From the NCBI RefSeq assembly GCF_008831285.2, contig NC_045139.1, positions 1,744,704 through 1,808,703 of the forward strand: 64,000 nucleotides of DNA, read 5' to 3'. This document shows positions 62,641 to 64,000 of this stretch, one piece after another (positions within the stretch are counted from its first letter, which is position 1; every line of letters begins with the position of its first letter). The position numbers and the translations under genes are program-made. The notes beneath the pieces were generated by a model, which made no database searches, was not told the origin of the DNA, and worked only from the letters and a program-made list of their open reading frames with translations. This stretch comes from Nymphaea colorata. Its lineage: Eukaryota; Streptophyta; Magnoliopsida; Nymphaeales; Nymphaeaceae.

Positions 62641-63400
62641 ATTCGCGTCTCCATAGGGTGGTGGCATACACTACTACACCCTTCCAGGTCTTCTCTGTTA
62701 GGGCTATTTTCCTTTCCATCTATTTGGGTTTTATCATCTTCTTTAGGTAAAGGTACACTCATTTCCTGGTCCCCTGGATCTTCAGCAGCTGAGGAGGCTC
62801 TGGCTTCAGCTGCACTGAAGCTAGAGTGGTCCATAGTCTGAGGACTTAGTAGGTCTGTGTCTGTGCAAGAAATCATTAAACCAGTCAGGATCTTCTCTGG
62901 CTGAGGAAGACTGCTGAACCTCTTCTTAAAAGAGCTAGTAGTTTTGCTTTTCAATTGGCGTTTCTTCTCCATTGGGCTCTTCCGGTGAGACATCATGACA
63001 CTAGATGGTTGATCATGAGCCTCATCTATGGCCACAGAATCCACACTCTACTGGGCTTGAATGCTGCTTGCGCTAGCCGTCATCTTAGATTCAGAGGGAG
63101 CATCCACTTTATTACCTAATCTATCATGTTCCACCACTACAACGTGAGTCTCCTTGCCCTGCGTAGGTATCCCCTTGGCCTGCTCCACCGGTTTCATTCT
63201 TGTGCTTAGTGATCCGCTCATAACTAGTCCCTCCCTCTTCTGCAGTAACACTCTTCTCCTTCTCGGGCAAACTGTGAAGGGCTGAAAATCTGTTGGCCTC
63301 ATCGGCTGGACCAGCCATTTTGGTCTGAGCAAAGGACCGACATTCAAGGTTTTTAACTGTCATCCATGCCTTCCCATCTACTACTGTAGCAGGATCTACT
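62640..63400 (-). pseudogene. LINE ORF1 C-terminal region
   Basis: Several frames rich in Ser, Lys and Glu (for example MAGPADEANRFSALHSLPEK near 63320 and SPMEKKRQLKSKTTSSFKKR near 62960). This is a typical unstructured ORF1 tail just upstream of the endonuclease. A stop separates the two main frames near 63050. No zinc knuckle is seen. Confidence 0.5.
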
Positions 63401-63550
63401 GAGGGGGTTCTCAATTGATACCTTAATTGCAAATAGAGTTTTCCTTGCTTTGATCATCCATTTCTTCTTAGCTTCCTTATCGACAGGAAAATTTGTATTT
63501 GATCCCAATACTATATCCAATAATTCATGTCCTAAAAAATAGGACTCCAT
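63353..63550 (-). pseudogene. Copia gag, N-terminal piece
   Basis: Reads MESYFLGHELLDIVLGS, then KKKWMIKARKTLFAIKVSIE, typical of the copia gag N-terminal half. After 63408 the frame leaves gag and enters LINE sequence. It lies 140 bases past the primer site. Confidence 0.85.
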
Positions 63551-63687
63551 GCAAGATTTTCAATTGCTATAATTGCTATTGTTAAGTTTTTTAATATTAT
63601 TTAATGCAACTGCTAATGTCGTCATAATTTTAGAATATAATTAGCCCAATTAATCTCACTACTAAACAAGCCCTTAGACTTAACCTT

Positions 63688-63699
63688 GCTCTGATACCA
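63688..63699 (-). other. tRNA-iMet primer binding site of the nested copia element
   Basis: TGGTATCAGAGC on the minus strand, two bases from the LTR start at 63702. Confidence 0.88.
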
Positions 63700-63701
63700 A
63701 T

Positions 63702-64000
63702 TGTAGGTGAAAAAGTGGGCCCTAGATATACCTTAGATCCAAACATGAATTTATGTGGAGAACAATCGAGAGAGTCTCGACGTCCAAAATAATTCTTAAT
63801 AATAAACTTGACAAAACTTACTTAATAAAAGCTTAATCACCAGACCAACAAAGTTCACAAAGTGATCTCAACAAATGATGACGTAAATGCACCAAGTATA
63901 CTTAAATAATATACTTGCATTATTTGTCAAGATAGAATTTACAAAAGTGAAGTACAAGAACTCACCTCAAACAAACTCACGTAGTGAACTATCACGAAGT
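63702..64000 (-). repeat. 5' LTR of the nested copia element (partial)
   Basis: Starts TGTAGGTGAAAAAG on the plus strand and aligns with 57986-58270 up to 63988, with scattered substitutions and small gaps. It continues past the window edge. Confidence 0.88.

Larger units (their letters stand above)
58492..63407 (-). mobile_element. L1-type LINE inserted in a copia gag
   Basis: About 4.9 kb, reading leftward, flanked by a 9-base imperfect duplication (TTCTTAATT at 58483-58491 and TTCTCAATT at 63408-63416). Order from right to left: ORF1 C-terminal region, endonuclease, linker, reverse transcriptase, zf-RVT region, RNase H-like tail. The coding region has many stops. No clear poly(A) tail is left at the 3' end near 58513. 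The N-terminal part of ORF1 seems to be missing, so the copy was probably 5'-truncated on insertion. Confidence 0.88.
57986..64000 (-). mobile_element. Copia-type LTR element with pol deleted and a LINE nested in gag
   Basis: The element reads leftward. Its 5' LTR starts at 63702 and leaves the window at 64000; a primer site TGGTATCAGAGC lies at 63688-63699, two bases away. The gag starts at 63550, is interrupted by a LINE (58492-63407) and resumes at 58491-58271. It then runs straight into the remains of the 3' LTR (57986-58270). Protease, integrase, RT and RNase H are missing, so a deletion joined gag to the LTR. The two LTRs are clearly diverged, which makes the element old. The right end and its TSD are not in view. 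Confidence 0.85.

Overview
The window is plant nuclear DNA, almost certainly from a flowering plant. It is AT-rich, has genes with many GT-AG introns, plant-type protein families (galactinol synthase, plant VPS34, 181-residue ARF1, ISU-type scaffold), and Ty1/copia and L1-type retrotransposons. The species cannot be told from sequence alone. All four recognisable host genes lie on the minus strand: galactinol synthase (GolS, 8166-10010, 4 exons), a mitochondrial Fe-S scaffold of the ISU/IscU family (17280-20693, 3 exons), ARF1 (22981-26774, 6 coding exons plus a 5'UTR intron) and the class III phosphatidylinositol 3-kinase VPS34 (34264-52778, 17 exons). For all four I traced the splice sites by eye. 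Every junction keeps phase, and the predicted lengths are 336, 172, 181 and 812 residues.

Layout. 1-2.7 kb: an L1-type LINE (minus) running off the left edge, whose ORF2 is open for all 485 codons in view. 2.7-8.1 kb: intergenic, with a decayed LINE reverse transcriptase on the plus strand, a foldback element and a 115-bp tandem duplication. 8.2-10.8 kb: GolS and a promoter carrying DRE and G-box/ABRE cores. 10.8-17.2 kb: repeats, a hAT-like MITE candidate, a TA microsatellite and a broken partial copy of ARF1. 17.3-27.4 kb: ISU and ARF1. 27.4-34 kb: AT-rich repeats, including a large divergent tandem duplication. 34.3-52.8 kb: VPS34, whose third intron holds a 5.27-kb Ty1/copia element (TSD AGATG, two 287-bp LTRs, damaged coding region) and whose ninth intron holds a hAT-like MITE with an exact 8-bp TSD. 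53-64 kb: a 2.06-kb LTR element without pol, a decayed LRR gene relic, and a copia element with most of pol deleted and a LINE inserted in its gag; its second LTR runs off the right edge.

The host genes are housekeeping or stress genes with no evident shared pathway, although ARF1 and VPS34 both act in endomembrane traffic. No new multi-gene system is visible. The most interesting material is the intact LINE ORF2 with an ATGA overlap to ORF1, a perfect 42-bp inverted repeat bracketing the 3' end of VPS34, the dated and nested transposon insertions, and the partial ARF1 duplication.
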